Under the pieces are notes generated by a model. It was given only the letters and a program-made list of their open reading frames with translations, made no database searches and was not told the origin of the DNA. Below are positions 33,136-40,950 of a stretch of 40,950 nt of DNA, piece after piece. Numbering within the stretch: position 1 is the first letter of the stretch; each line of letters begins with the position of its first letter. Made by a program: the position numbers and the translations under genes. This DNA is from Peptoniphilus_E sp964345555. GTDB lineage: Bacteria > Bacillota > Clostridia > Tissierellales > Peptoniphilaceae. The stretch is from assembly GCA_964345555.1 (NCBI GenBank), contig CAYFRD010000012.1, positions 1-40,950 of the forward strand, read 5' to 3'.

Positions 33136-35737
33136 TATTAAAAATCTCACTCCCATGATGAAACAATATCTAGATGTAAAAAAAAATCACAGTGGTGAAA
33201 TATTGTTATTTAGATTGGGAGATTTTTATGAGATGTTTTTTGAAGATGCTATTACGGTATCCAAAGAACTTCACTTGACACTTACAAAAAGAGCATCCAC
33301 CGGCAATAACGTTCCAATGTGCGGCTTTCCTCACCATGTTGCAAATTCCTATATATCCAAGTTAATTGACAAAGGATATAAGGTTGCCATTTGCGATCAA
33401 GTTGAAGATCCAAAATTGGCGAAAAACATTGTAAAAAGAGAAGTAACAAAGGTTATAACTCCCGGAACTTTTATTGATTCAGAATACTTGGACAGTGCCA
33501 GTAACAACTACTTAATGAGCGTATACATTAAAAACCTAAGTGTTTTTATATCCTATCTCGATTATAGTACCGGAGAAATATATATTACTGAAAAGACTTT
33601 TTTAAATAAAAAAGAGATGAATATATTTTTTATTGATGAATGCTATAGAGTAAATCCCAGTGAGATAATAATCAATAAACAAAAAGATGCAAGTTTCAAT
33701 AAAATACTTAGTAATATTCCATCATATATCAACTTTGTTGAAGATCTAAATATCGACATAAAAGACTTTGATGAATATATTAATGATGCCAATATTTCTG
33801 AAGAATTGACCGATTTAAAAAGTAACGGAAATATAAGTGATTTAATTTCGATAAAAGTTTTGCTCGGTTATGTCATAAAAACGCAAAAAGATGGATTTAA
33901 ACATCTTAATTTTATTAGTTATTACAATAGTGATGATAATTTATTGATAGATGAAAGCTCTAAGATCAATTTGGAATTAGTTAAAGGTCTAAATACAAAT
34001 TCGAAAAAAGATTCTCTTTTAGGAGTTTTAGATAATTGCAAAACATCCATGGGATCACGAACATTAAAAAAATGGATTGAAAAACCACTTAAATATCGAA
34101 AAACTATAGAATACAGACTTGACATAGTTGAGAAATTCAATGAAAATTTCATTCTGCTAGATAAGTTGATTAAAGAGCTAAATAAAATACATGATATCGA
34201 AAGACTCAGTGTTAAGATCTCCAATTCAACAATTACTCCAAAAGACCTGATTGCTTTGCTTAATTCACTAAATTCAATAAAAAATATAAAGACTATTTTA
34301 AAGTCATCAGATTTTGACATTCTCTCTGAATTATCTGATAAAATAAATCCCTTACAAGAACTCTCATCTACCATTGAGAATACAATAATTGATGATCCGC
34401 CTGCGAATTTTGAAGAAAAGCAGTTTATAAAAAAAGGGTTTTCAAAAGAACTGGATGATTTGTTCGATATGAGTACAAAGGCTAAGAAATGGATACTTGA
34501 ATTTGAAAATAACCAAAGAGAAAAAACCGGTATAAAAAATCTCAAGGTCAAGTATAATAAGATATTGGGATATTTTATTGAAATCACAAAATCTTTTGTA
34601 GACAAAGTTCCATCGACATACATCAGAAAACAAACTTTGGTCGGATCAGAAAGATATTTTTCCATAGAACTTAAAGAAATGGAAGCGAAGCTTCTCTCGT
34701 CCAGAGATGATGCTCTTACCTTGCAATTGTCAATCTTTGACGAATTGAAAAAATACCTCTCAGAAAATATAAAAAACATTCAAGAACTTTCAAAAATAGT
34801 ATCTTTAGTTGATGTATTGACAAATTTTTCAGATTTATCAATAAAAAATAATTATGTCAAACCAACATTTAATTCTGAAGGAATAATAAAGATTAAAGAC
34901 GGTCGACATCCTATAATTGAATTTAATTTTACTGACGAATTATTTGTACCAAATGATACAATACTTGACGACGAAGATAATTTGATACACATAATAACCG
35001 GTCCTAATATGGCAGGTAAGTCAACATATATGAGACAGGTAGCACTTATTGTCATAATGGCGCAAATGGGATGTTATGTACCTGCTGCAAAGGCTAATCT
35101 CTCAATTGTGGATAAGATTTTCACTCGTATTGGAGCATCTGATAACCTTTCAAGAGGAGAGAGCACTTTCATGGTTGAAATGAAAGAGGTTGCCAATATT
35201 TTGGATAATGCAACTTCATCATCTCTTGTGATCTTAGATGAAGTGGGGAGAGGTACCAGCACCTATGACGGCATTTCCTTAGCTTGGGCAATTGTAGAAT
35301 ATATCGTGGAAAATATAAAGGCAAAGACTCTCTTTGCAACTCACTACCACGAACTTGTCGATTTGGCAAAAAAATACGATTGTATATCCAACTTGACCAT
35401 AAAAGTGCAGGAACAGGAGGATACTATTATCTTTTTAAGAAAAATTATAGACGGATATACAAATAATTCCTATGGAATAGAAGTTGCCAAATTAGCAGGA
35501 ATAAACGAAGAAGTTCTAAACAGATCTAGAGAAATTTTGGACAATATTTCTGAAGAAAAAAGTGTATTGATTAACAATCCTGGAAAAGTTGTCTCTAAAC
35601 CTAAAAGCAAATTCAATACTTCAGAAAAAATTCTAAAAGATATATCCGGTATAGATATTAACAATCTATCGCCTTTGGAAGCGATGAATGTCTTAAACAC
35701 AGTTATTGAAAGGATTAAAAATACCAATGAGTATTAA
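33122..35737 (+). CDS. mutS: DNA mismatch repair protein MutS
   Basis: Mismatch-recognition ATPase. The 871 residues contain the mismatch-binding Phe-X-Glu motif in GDFYEMFFEDA near residue 37, connector and lever/clamp domains, Walker A GPNMAGKSTYMRQ near 627, Walker B VILDEVGRGTSTYDG, and ATHYHEL. The C-terminal helix-turn-helix and a short tail follow. The start is TTG 33122 behind GGTGAT, overlapping the miaB end by 14 bases. mutL follows with an 11-base overlap, so the two partners are coupled. Confidence 0.97.
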   Translation: MKNFDIKNLTPMMKQYLDVKKNHSGEILLFRLGDFYEMFFEDAITVSKELHLTLTKRASTGNNVPMCGFPHHVANSYISKLIDKGYKVAICDQVEDPKLAKNIVKREVTKVITPGTFIDSEYLDSASNNYLMSVYIKNLSVFISYLDYSTGEIYITEKTFLNKKEMNIFFIDECYRVNPSEIIINKQKDASFNKILSNIPSYINFVEDLNIDIKDFDEYINDANISEELTDLKSNGNISDLISIKVLLGYVIKTQKDGFKHLNFISYYNSDDNLLIDESSKINLELVKGLNTNSKKDSLLGVLDNCKTSMGSRTLKKWIEKPLKYRKTIEYRLDIVEKFNENFILLDKLIKELNKIHDIERLSVKISNSTITPKDLIALLNSLNSIKNIKTILKSSDFDILSELSDKINPLQELSSTIENTIIDDPPANFEEKQFIKKGFSKELDDLFDMSTKAKKWILEFENNQREKTGIKNLKVKYNKILGYFIEITKSFVDKVPSTYIRKQTLVGSERYFSIELKEMEAKLLSSRDDALTLQLSIFDELKKYLSENIKNIQELSKIVSLVDVLTNFSDLSIKNNYVKPTFNSEGIIKIKDGRHPIIEFNFTDELFVPNDTILDDEDNLIHIITGPNMAGKSTYMRQVALIVIMAQMGCYVPAAKANLSIVDKIFTRIGASDNLSRGESTFMVEMKEVANILDNATSSSLVILDEVGRGTSTYDGISLAWAIVEYIVENIKAKTLFATHYHELVDLAKKYDCISNLTIKVQEQEDTIIFLRKIIDGYTNNSYGIEVAKLAGINEEVLNRSREILDNISEEKSVLINNPGKVVSKPKSKFNTSEKILKDISGIDINNLSPLEAMNVLNTVIERIKNTNEY

Positions 35738-37550
35738 AGTATTAGATGATATTACAATTTCAAAAATTGCCGCAGGAGAAATAATAGAAAATCCTGCTTC
35801 AATTGTAAAAGAAATGATAGAAAACTCCATAGACGCAAAAGCCAAGCACATAAATATTGAAATTTCGGGAGAAACAACTGACTTGATCAAAATTGCAGAT
35901 GATGGTGCAGGAATGAGTGGAGATGATTTAAAATTAGCTTTTTTAAGACATTCCACATCGAAGATAACTTCTTCTGACGATCTGCTCAACATTACCTCCT
36001 TGGGATTTAGGGGAGAAGCTCTTGCCAGTATTTCAAGTATATCAAAAATAAAGGTTTTGACAAAAAATGAATCATCTGATATAGGGACAAAGGCTGTTGT
36101 CGAAAGAGGGGCAATACAATCATCAGGAAATATATCCATGAATACAGGAACTGTGTTCTATATAAATGATATATTCTATAATACACCTGTACGAAAAAAG
36201 TTTTTGAAGTCTGATAATACTGAGTTTAACAATATATACGATATCGTACAAAAAATTGCCTTATCTAATTCGAATATAAATTTCAAGTTGATCAGAAATG
36301 ACAAGATAATATTAAATTCCATTGCAAATAACAATAAGCTAAATCACATATATAGTATCTTAGGCAGAGATATTGCATCTAATTTAATACCTATTGAATT
36401 TAATTCATCATCCTATAAAATCAAGGGATTTATATCCAACAATTTATTGTTCAGATCTAACAGATCTCATCAATATATATACATCAACGGAAGATTCGTA
36501 AGAAATTCGGAAATTTCCACCGCTATAGAAAATCAATACAGATCTCTGATACCGCTGAATAGGTATCCTGTATTCTTACTGTATATTGAAATTGATCCCA
36601 TGCTCGTAGATGTCAACATTCATCCAACAAAGTCCGAAGTTAAAATATCAAAAGACAATAACGTGTTAAAAATAATGGAAAACTTAATAGAGGAGCATTT
36701 AAATCCCAACAGGCGAATTTCAGAAATCACAGAAAATAATGATAAAAAAACTGAAAACATAAACATATTTGAAATCTATGATTATAACAGTAAAGCAGCA
36801 AAAGATACTCAAAAAAAAGATAGTTTTGAAAATCCCAATTCTATAAATTCGTTTTATAAAACAAGCAACTATCTACATGAAAGAGAAGATTATTATTATC
36901 CCGAACATAAAAGAGATGACAGTTTATTAAATATGCCGAAAGAGGAAATAAGTTCTAAAATAGATTTTAATTTGCTAAATTCACGTATTGTAGGTGTAAT
37001 TTTCAAAACCTATATTGTTCTTGAAAGCTCTGCCGATGAAACTATATACTTTATTGATCAGCATGCAGCACATGAAAGAATTTTATACGAAAAATATATG
37101 CACCAATATAGAGAATCAAGTATATACAGTCAAATATTGCTTAAGCCTGAAATCTTGACACTGACACCTAAGCAAAAAGATCTAATTGAGAGGAATATGG
37201 ACTTGTTTAAATCCATAGGCTTTGATATATCGGATTTTGGGGAGTCTGACGTTATTCTAAGGCAGTATCCGATTCTTTTTGGAAAAAACTTAAATAAAAA
37301 TTTCATCTATGATATTATTAGCTCCTTAGATGATATTTCTAAATCAGCCTATGAGACCGATCCATATATCATAATGAAAAAAGCCTGTAAGGCTGCAGTA
37401 AAAGCAGGCGACAAATTAAGCCACATGGAAATAGAAAGTCTAATCAAACAACTGATAAATTGTGAAAATCCGTATACATGTCCTCATGGACGACCTACTG
37501 TTATCAAAAAAAGCAAGTACAACTTTGAAAAAATGTTCCTAAGGGAGTAA
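35727..37550 (+). CDS. mutL: DNA mismatch repair protein MutL (endonuclease type)
   Basis: GHKL ATPase that couples MutS to downstream repair. N-terminal motifs: KIAAGEIIENPASIVKEMIE, IADDGAGM and SLGFRGEALASISS. The C-terminal domain has DQHAAHERILYE near residue 444, ACKAAVKAG and CPHGRP, the metal-binding motifs of nicking-type MutL found in bacteria without MutH. I chose the ATG at 35727 behind AAAGGATT; a TTG at 35706 would add seven residues. The 607 residues include a long variable linker (about 330-410). Confidence 0.96.
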   Translation: MSIKVLDDITISKIAAGEIIENPASIVKEMIENSIDAKAKHINIEISGETTDLIKIADDGAGMSGDDLKLAFLRHSTSKITSSDDLLNITSLGFRGEALASISSISKIKVLTKNESSDIGTKAVVERGAIQSSGNISMNTGTVFYINDIFYNTPVRKKFLKSDNTEFNNIYDIVQKIALSNSNINFKLIRNDKIILNSIANNNKLNHIYSILGRDIASNLIPIEFNSSSYKIKGFISNNLLFRSNRSHQYIYINGRFVRNSEISTAIENQYRSLIPLNRYPVFLLYIEIDPMLVDVNIHPTKSEVKISKDNNVLKIMENLIEEHLNPNRRISEITENNDKKTENINIFEIYDYNSKAAKDTQKKDSFENPNSINSFYKTSNYLHEREDYYYPEHKRDDSLLNMPKEEISSKIDFNLLNSRIVGVIFKTYIVLESSADETIYFIDQHAAHERILYEKYMHQYRESSIYSQILLKPEILTLTPKQKDLIERNMDLFKSIGFDISDFGESDVILRQYPILFGKNLNKNFIYDIISSLDDISKSAYETDPYIIMKKACKAAVKAGDKLSHMEIESLIKQLINCENPYTCPHGRPTVIKKSKYNFEKMFLRE

Positions 37551-37554
37551 CCAC

Positions 37555-38472
37555 ATGGATAATTTATTAGTAATAACCGGTCCCACCGGAGTAGGGAAGA
37601 GTGAATTATCTCTTGAAATTGCAAAAAAATACAATGGTGAGATAATTTCAGCAGATTCTATGCAAATATATAAAGGAATGGATATCGGTACTGCTAAAGT
37701 CGATACCGAAAAAACAAATATTAAACACCATTTAATTGACATAGTAACGCCTGAAGAAAACTATAGCGTTGCAGAGTTTCAAAAAAATGCAAAGGATTTA
37801 ATAAAGAAAATCAATGAATCAAAAAAACTCCCCATTATTGTAGGTGGTACAGGACTTTATATTAACTCCATAGTATATGACTTGGATTTTCAAAATGTTG
37901 GAATGGACTTTGAGTACAGAAAATTTTTAATTGATCAGTATAAGGAAAAGGGATTGGATTATCTTTATGAACAATTGAAAAAATCAGATCCTGATTCCGC
38001 CTTAAAAATTGACAGACAAAATAAAAACAGAATAATCAGAGCCTTGGAAATAAGCAAATATTCTAAAAAAAAGACTTCTGATCTAAGGAAAAAGAATGAA
38101 GATTATAATCTTCTATATATCGGACTATATATGGATAGAAAACTGCTATACGATAAAATTGATCAACGAGTAGATACTATGATTGAAAATGGCTTAGTCG
38201 ATGAAACAAAATCAATAATAGTAAAGAAAAATTTTGATTTTAATTATAACAGTTTAAAAGCAATAGGATATAAGGAAATAATATCCTATTTAAAAGGCGA
38301 ATATGATTTAGACGAAGCTATAAAACTAATAAAAAGGAATAGCAGGAGATATGCAAAAAGACAAATTACCTGGTTTAAAAAAGACGATAGAATAAATTGG
38401 ATTGATAAAAATTCTGCTGACTACAAAGAAAAAATACATGAATTAATAGGAGCAAAATTTGGAAAACGCTAA
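37555..38472 (+). CDS. miaA: tRNA dimethylallyltransferase MiaA
   Basis: Adds a dimethylallyl group to A37 of tRNAs, giving the substrate of MiaB. P-loop GPTGVGKSELSL near residue 9; ISADSMQIYKGMDIGTAK and IIVGGTGLYINSIVYDL are family hallmarks; KRQITWFK lies near the C-terminus. The 305 residues are of normal length. AAGGGAG precedes the ATG, four bases after mutL. hfq, often next to miaA, is absent here. Confidence 0.96.
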   Translation: MDNLLVITGPTGVGKSELSLEIAKKYNGEIISADSMQIYKGMDIGTAKVDTEKTNIKHHLIDIVTPEENYSVAEFQKNAKDLIKKINESKKLPIIVGGTGLYINSIVYDLDFQNVGMDFEYRKFLIDQYKEKGLDYLYEQLKKSDPDSALKIDRQNKNRIIRALEISKYSKKKTSDLRKKNEDYNLLYIGLYMDRKLLYDKIDQRVDTMIENGLVDETKSIIVKKNFDFNYNSLKAIGYKEIISYLKGEYDLDEAIKLIKRNSRRYAKRQITWFKKDDRINWIDKNSADYKEKIHELIGAKFGKR

Positions 38473-39742
38473 AATAAAAAATGAAATAAAAGAACAAATA
38501 AAAGATTATTACAAAATCAGTGATGAAACCTACAGTTATGTTGAAGAATGTGAAAGTTCTTTAGAAAATAAATTTAAAGAAAGAAGACATATAAGTCAAT
38601 ACAATCAAATAAAGATTTTAAAAGCAATGCAAGATTGCAAACTTCAGGCAACGGATTTTAATTGGACTACGGGATACGGATATGGTGATATCGGAAGAGA
38701 AAAAGTGGAACAGATTTACAGCAAAGTCTTTAACAGCGAGGATGCATTGGTAAGACCTAATATTGTAAGTGGAACACATGCTATATCTCTTTGCTTGTTT
38801 TCAAATTTGTCAAAGGGCGATCACATTTTATCAATAACAGGTACTCCTTATGATACATTGCAAAAAGTAATAGGAATTAGAGGCAATGCACAGGGAAGTT
38901 TGTTTGAAATGGGCGTTGAGTATTCAGAAATACCTTTGATTGATAATAGAATCGATATTGAAAAAATCGACGAAAACATCAGATCCAATACAAAAATAAT
39001 CGCATTGCAAAGATCAACCGGATATTCGGATAGAAGAGCTCTTACAATTTGTGAACTGAAAGAAGCCATAGAATATGTAAAATCCAAATATCCTAATATA
39101 ATTATATTTGTGGATAATTGCTATGGAGAATTTACCGAAATATACGAACCTACAGATATAGGTGCAGACTTAATAGCAGGTTCTCTAATAAAAAACCCCG
39201 GAGGAGGCTTAGCCTATGCCGGAGGTTATCTCGCAGGCAGAAACGAATTGATTGAAAGGGCGGCAAATAAACTCACTGCACCGGGAATAGGAAAGGATTG
39301 CGGATTGAGTTTTGGAATGACCAGACAAATATTGCAAGGTCTGTTTATAGCCCCTAAGGTCGTTGAAGATGCTGTGAATTCAGCTTTATTATTTTCTGTT
39401 GCCTTTGAAAAAATGGGCTATAGAACCGTTCCTAAATCCACTGATGAAAGATCAGATATCATTCTTGCAATTGAGTTAAAGAATCCTGAGCTATTGAAAT
39501 TGTTTTGTAGAGCGATCCAAGAATCCTCTCCTGTCGACTCCTTTTTTACTCCTGAACCCTGGGACATGCCGGGATATGAGGACAAAGTAATAATGGCCGC
39601 AGGGGACTTTATAGAGGGTTCTTCCATTGAACTTTCAGCCGATGGACCTTTAAGAGAACCTTACATTGTATACTATCAAGGCGGACTGACTTATTATCAC
39701 GCCAAATTTGCACTGATGAAAGTACTATCTTATATTAAATAG
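38459..39742 (+). CDS. Methionine gamma-lyase-like / aluminium-resistance family PLP enzyme (YnbB type)
   Basis: Fold-type I pyridoxal-phosphate enzyme of 427 residues in the family named aluminium resistance / methionine gamma-lyase family (B. subtilis YnbB). The PLP lysine is K245 in GSLIKNPGGGLAYAGGY; SGTHAISLCLFSNL binds the cofactor phosphate and FVDNCYGEF contains the ring-binding aspartate. The true substrate is not established. The start is TTG 38459 behind AGGAG at 38448-38452, overlapping the miaA end by 14 bases. In Bacillus, miaA and ynbB also lie near each other, with hfq and hflX between; here those are missing. It converges on lexA with only eight bases between stops. Confidence 0.88.
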   Translation: MENAKIKNEIKEQIKDYYKISDETYSYVEECESSLENKFKERRHISQYNQIKILKAMQDCKLQATDFNWTTGYGYGDIGREKVEQIYSKVFNSEDALVRPNIVSGTHAISLCLFSNLSKGDHILSITGTPYDTLQKVIGIRGNAQGSLFEMGVEYSEIPLIDNRIDIEKIDENIRSNTKIIALQRSTGYSDRRALTICELKEAIEYVKSKYPNIIIFVDNCYGEFTEIYEPTDIGADLIAGSLIKNPGGGLAYAGGYLAGRNELIERAANKLTAPGIGKDCGLSFGMTRQILQGLFIAPKVVEDAVNSALLFSVAFEKMGYRTVPKSTDERSDIILAIELKNPELLKLFCRAIQESSPVDSFFTPEPWDMPGYEDKVIMAAGDFIEGSSIELSADGPLREPYIVYYQGGLTYYHAKFALMKVLSYIK

Positions 39743-39750
39743 GCGGAAAG

Positions 39751-40368
39751 CTACATCTTTCTGTATAATCCGACTATTTTACCCAATATTTTTAAATCTT
39801 TGACATAAATCGGTTCCATAAAATCATTTTCAGGTTGCAATCTGTAACCTGATTTTTCTTTATAAAATGTTTTTATCGTAGATTCATCATCTATTAAAGC
39901 AAGTACTTTATCTCCATTTTTAGCATAATTGGATTTTTCAATGATTACGTAATCTCCATCTAATATTCCAGCATTTATCATACTTTCTCCAATTACTTTT
40001 AAAATAAACAGATCACGATCATTTATAAAATCAAGCGGAAGAGGTAGTGTATCTTCTATGTTCTCATAGGCAAGTATAGGCATACCCGCAGTGACTCTGC
40101 CCACAATGGGTATATCTATAGTTTTTCTTTTAGGCAGCATATCATCATCGCTATTATCTAATATTTCCACAGCTCTGGGTTTTGTAGGATCACGCTTAAT
40201 ATATCCTTTTAACTCAAGTTTCTCCATACTTGCATGTACTGTAGATGTGCTCTTTATATTCAATGCTTGGCATATTTCTCTGACTGTTGGCGGATAGCCC
40301 TTTGTATCTAAATATTTCTTTAAAAACAACAATATATCAATTTCTCTTTTGTTTAAATCCTCATACAT
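39751..40368 (-). CDS. lexA: SOS repressor LexA
   Basis: Repressor of DNA-damage genes that cuts itself when RecA filaments form. The 205 residues contain an N-terminal winged helix (GYPPTVREICQALNIKSTSTV), the cleavage site A94-G95 in GRVTAGMP, and the catalytic pair S129 (GESM) and K166 (STIKTFYK). GGAGGTG precedes the ATG. Its promoter reads TTGAAA (40423-40418), 17 bases, TATACT (40400-40395) on the minus strand, overlapped by LexA-like boxes, so it is probably self-regulated. It is divergent from a YneA-like gene, as in Bacillus. Confidence 0.97.
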   Translation of the reverse strand: MYEDLNKREIDILLFLKKYLDTKGYPPTVREICQALNIKSTSTVHASMEKLELKGYIKRDPTKPRAVEILDNSDDDMLPKRKTIDIPIVGRVTAGMPILAYENIEDTLPLPLDFINDRDLFILKVIGESMINAGILDGDYVIIEKSNYAKNGDKVLALIDDESTIKTFYKEKSGYRLQPENDFMEPIYVKDLKILGKIVGLYRKM

Positions 40369-40394
40369 ATTTACACCTCCATATAATTATTTAA

Positions 40395-40434
40395 AGTATA
40401 ACAAAAAAGAACATATATTTCAAACAAATGTTTG
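40395..40434 (-). promoter_or_regulatory. lexA promoter with LexA-like boxes
   Basis: Minus-strand -35 TTGAAA (plus 40418-40423) and -10 TATACT (plus 40395-40400), spacer 17. The inverted repeat CAAAC-N4-GTTTG at 40421-40434 overlaps the -35, and a weaker copy GAACATATATTT lies at 40409-40420 in the spacer, 13 bases away. Confidence 0.7.
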
Positions 40435-40442
40435 AAAGCCTA

Positions 40443-40504
40443 TTGACAAATGTATGTTTTTTTTAGTAATATATGTTTAGAACATACGTTTAGAACGTTC
40501 GTTT
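40443..40504 (+). promoter_or_regulatory. YneA-like gene promoter with tandem LexA boxes
   Basis: TTGACA at 40443-40448 and TAATAT at 40467-40472 (18-base spacer). Two good LexA boxes of the Gram-positive type GAAC-N4-GTTY follow: 40480-40491 and 40493-40504. A weaker match, TAATATATGTTT, is at 40467-40478. The three are phased by exactly 13 bases. Confidence 0.72.
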
Positions 40505-40523
40505 ATTTAATAAGAGGTGTATT

Positions 40524-40829
40524 ATGAATAAGTCTAAAAAAAGAATTTTTATAAAAAAGAAGAAATGCATAATAACATTATTATTAGCTTTTTTATTTTT
40601 AACCGGAGTCAGTGTAGTTGATATGTCTGATTATTATCTAAGTGAAGCACAAACTGAATATAACTATTATGTAGTATCTGAAAATGATAAATTATGGAAT
40701 ATATCTGATAAATTTAACTATGATATGGACAAGAGAGATTACATTAAATTAGTTAAAGAAATAAATGGTATCAATGATAATATAAAACCGGGTGATGTGC
40801 TTAAATTTCCGAACAAAATATCTTATTGA
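40524..40829 (+). CDS. YneA-like LysM membrane protein, probable SOS division inhibitor
   Basis: A 101-residue protein with a strongly basic N-terminus (KSKKRIFIKKKKC), one membrane helix at about 14-33 and an extracellular LysM domain from about 46 to 97 (YYVVSENDKLWNISDKFN, then NIKPGDVLKFP). This layout, the position divergent from lexA and the LexA boxes in its promoter match YneA, which delays division during the SOS response in Bacillus. Sequence identity to YneA cannot be judged here, so the name is not assigned. AGAGGTG precedes the ATG. Confidence 0.82.
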   Translation: MNKSKKRIFIKKKKCIITLLLAFLFLTGVSVVDMSDYYLSEAQTEYNYYVVSENDKLWNISDKFNYDMDKRDYIKLVKEINGINDNIKPGDVLKFPNKISY

Positions 40830-40848
40830 GAAATAAATAAAAAACAAA

Positions 40849-40892
40849 CATAAATAAAGTCACAAAATTATTATTTTGTGACTTTATTTATG
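40849..40892. terminator. 20-bp perfect hairpin between convergent genes
   Basis: Bases 40849-40868 pair without mismatch with 40873-40892 over a TATT loop. No T run follows, but the outer part of the stem is A/T-only, so both strands provide a U-rich end. It fits a bidirectional terminator between the YneA-like gene and the minus-strand gene at the edge. Confidence 0.7.
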
Positions 40893-40898
40893 TAGGTC

Positions 40899-40950
40899 TT
40901 AGCTTTCCGTTTTAGGATTAAAATCCGACAAAGGATTATTCTCCACAGTT
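40899..40950 (-). CDS. 3' end of an unidentified minus-strand gene
   Basis: From the right edge the minus strand is open and reads TVENNPLSDFNPKTES followed by TAA at 40901-40899. The hairpin just beyond the stop supports a real gene end. Seventeen codons are too few to name the product. Confidence 0.4.
   Translation of the reverse strand, partial: TVENNPLSDFNPKTES

Noticed and set aside
33922..34779. 285-codon open frame on the minus strand
   Set aside because: It lies fully inside mutS, antisense, with no ribosome site or recognisable domain; AT-rich codon use leaves such frames open by chance.
39743..39754. CGGAAAGCTA shared, in inverse orientation, with the gene end near 40901-40910
   Set aside because: Only ten bases, without flanking similarity; probably coincidence.

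Overview
The window is a gene-dense, AT-rich stretch of chromosome from a Gram-positive, low-GC bacterium of the Bacillota. It is most likely an anaerobe of the Clostridia/Tissierellia type; I cannot name a genus. Supporting evidence: Shine-Dalgarno sites of the AGGAGG or GGTGAT kind, frequent TTG starts, SepF and YlmH next to lspA-rluD-pyrR, the rimP-nusA-ylxR-infB operon, a LexA/YneA-type SOS pair, an endonuclease-type MutL beside MutS, and no outer-membrane genes. There are no rRNA or tRNA genes, insertion sequences or CRISPR arrays that I can see, and no intergenic gap reaches 300 bases.

Layout. 1-620: end of an unrecognised, possibly frameshifted gene and a bidirectional terminator. 607-1828 (minus): a two-gene ThrE/YjjP-YjjB-type transporter whose first gene carries an in-frame stop. 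1859-9930 (plus): der, plsY, gpsA, a HlyD-like membrane protein, yggS, sepF, ylmH, lspA, rluD, pyrR, tightly packed and mostly overlapping. 9976-11355: a COG2509-type FAD protein. 11361-18770: rimP, nusA, ylxR(rnpM), infB, rbfA, nrnA, truB, ribF, led by a promoter and a terminator-like hairpin. 18793-21331: rpsO and pnp, with a structured leader and an intervening hairpin. 21332-31635: dut, then ftsK, rimO, pgsA, cinA, recA and a four-gene cassette resembling a split Mre11-Rad50 (SbcD-SbcC) machine. 31682-39742: miaB, mutS, mutL, miaA and a methionine-gamma-lyase-like PLP enzyme. 39751-40829: lexA (minus) divergent from a membrane-anchored LysM protein of YneA type, with LexA-like boxes between. 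40849-40950: a 20-bp hairpin and the 3' end of a minus-strand gene.

Themes. The genes cover translation and RNA maturation (rimP-infB-rbfA-truB-rpsO-pnp-nrnA-rimO-miaA-miaB), envelope and division (plsY, gpsA, pgsA, lspA, sepF, ftsK, yneA-like) and genome maintenance (dut, recA, split Rad50 set, mutSL, lexA). MiaA and MiaB act in succession on the same tRNA adenosine. LexA, RecA and the YneA-like protein form the SOS core.

The most interesting item is the cassette at 28316-31635. A Mre11-like nuclease is followed by a Rad50-like ATPase cut at its zinc hook: the Walker A half ends just after a CPLC motif, then comes a 77-residue coiled-coil protein, then a separate protein carrying the signature, Walker B and H-loop. 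Other points are the stop codon in the YjjP gene, the 13-bp-phased LexA-like boxes, and several RNA leaders.
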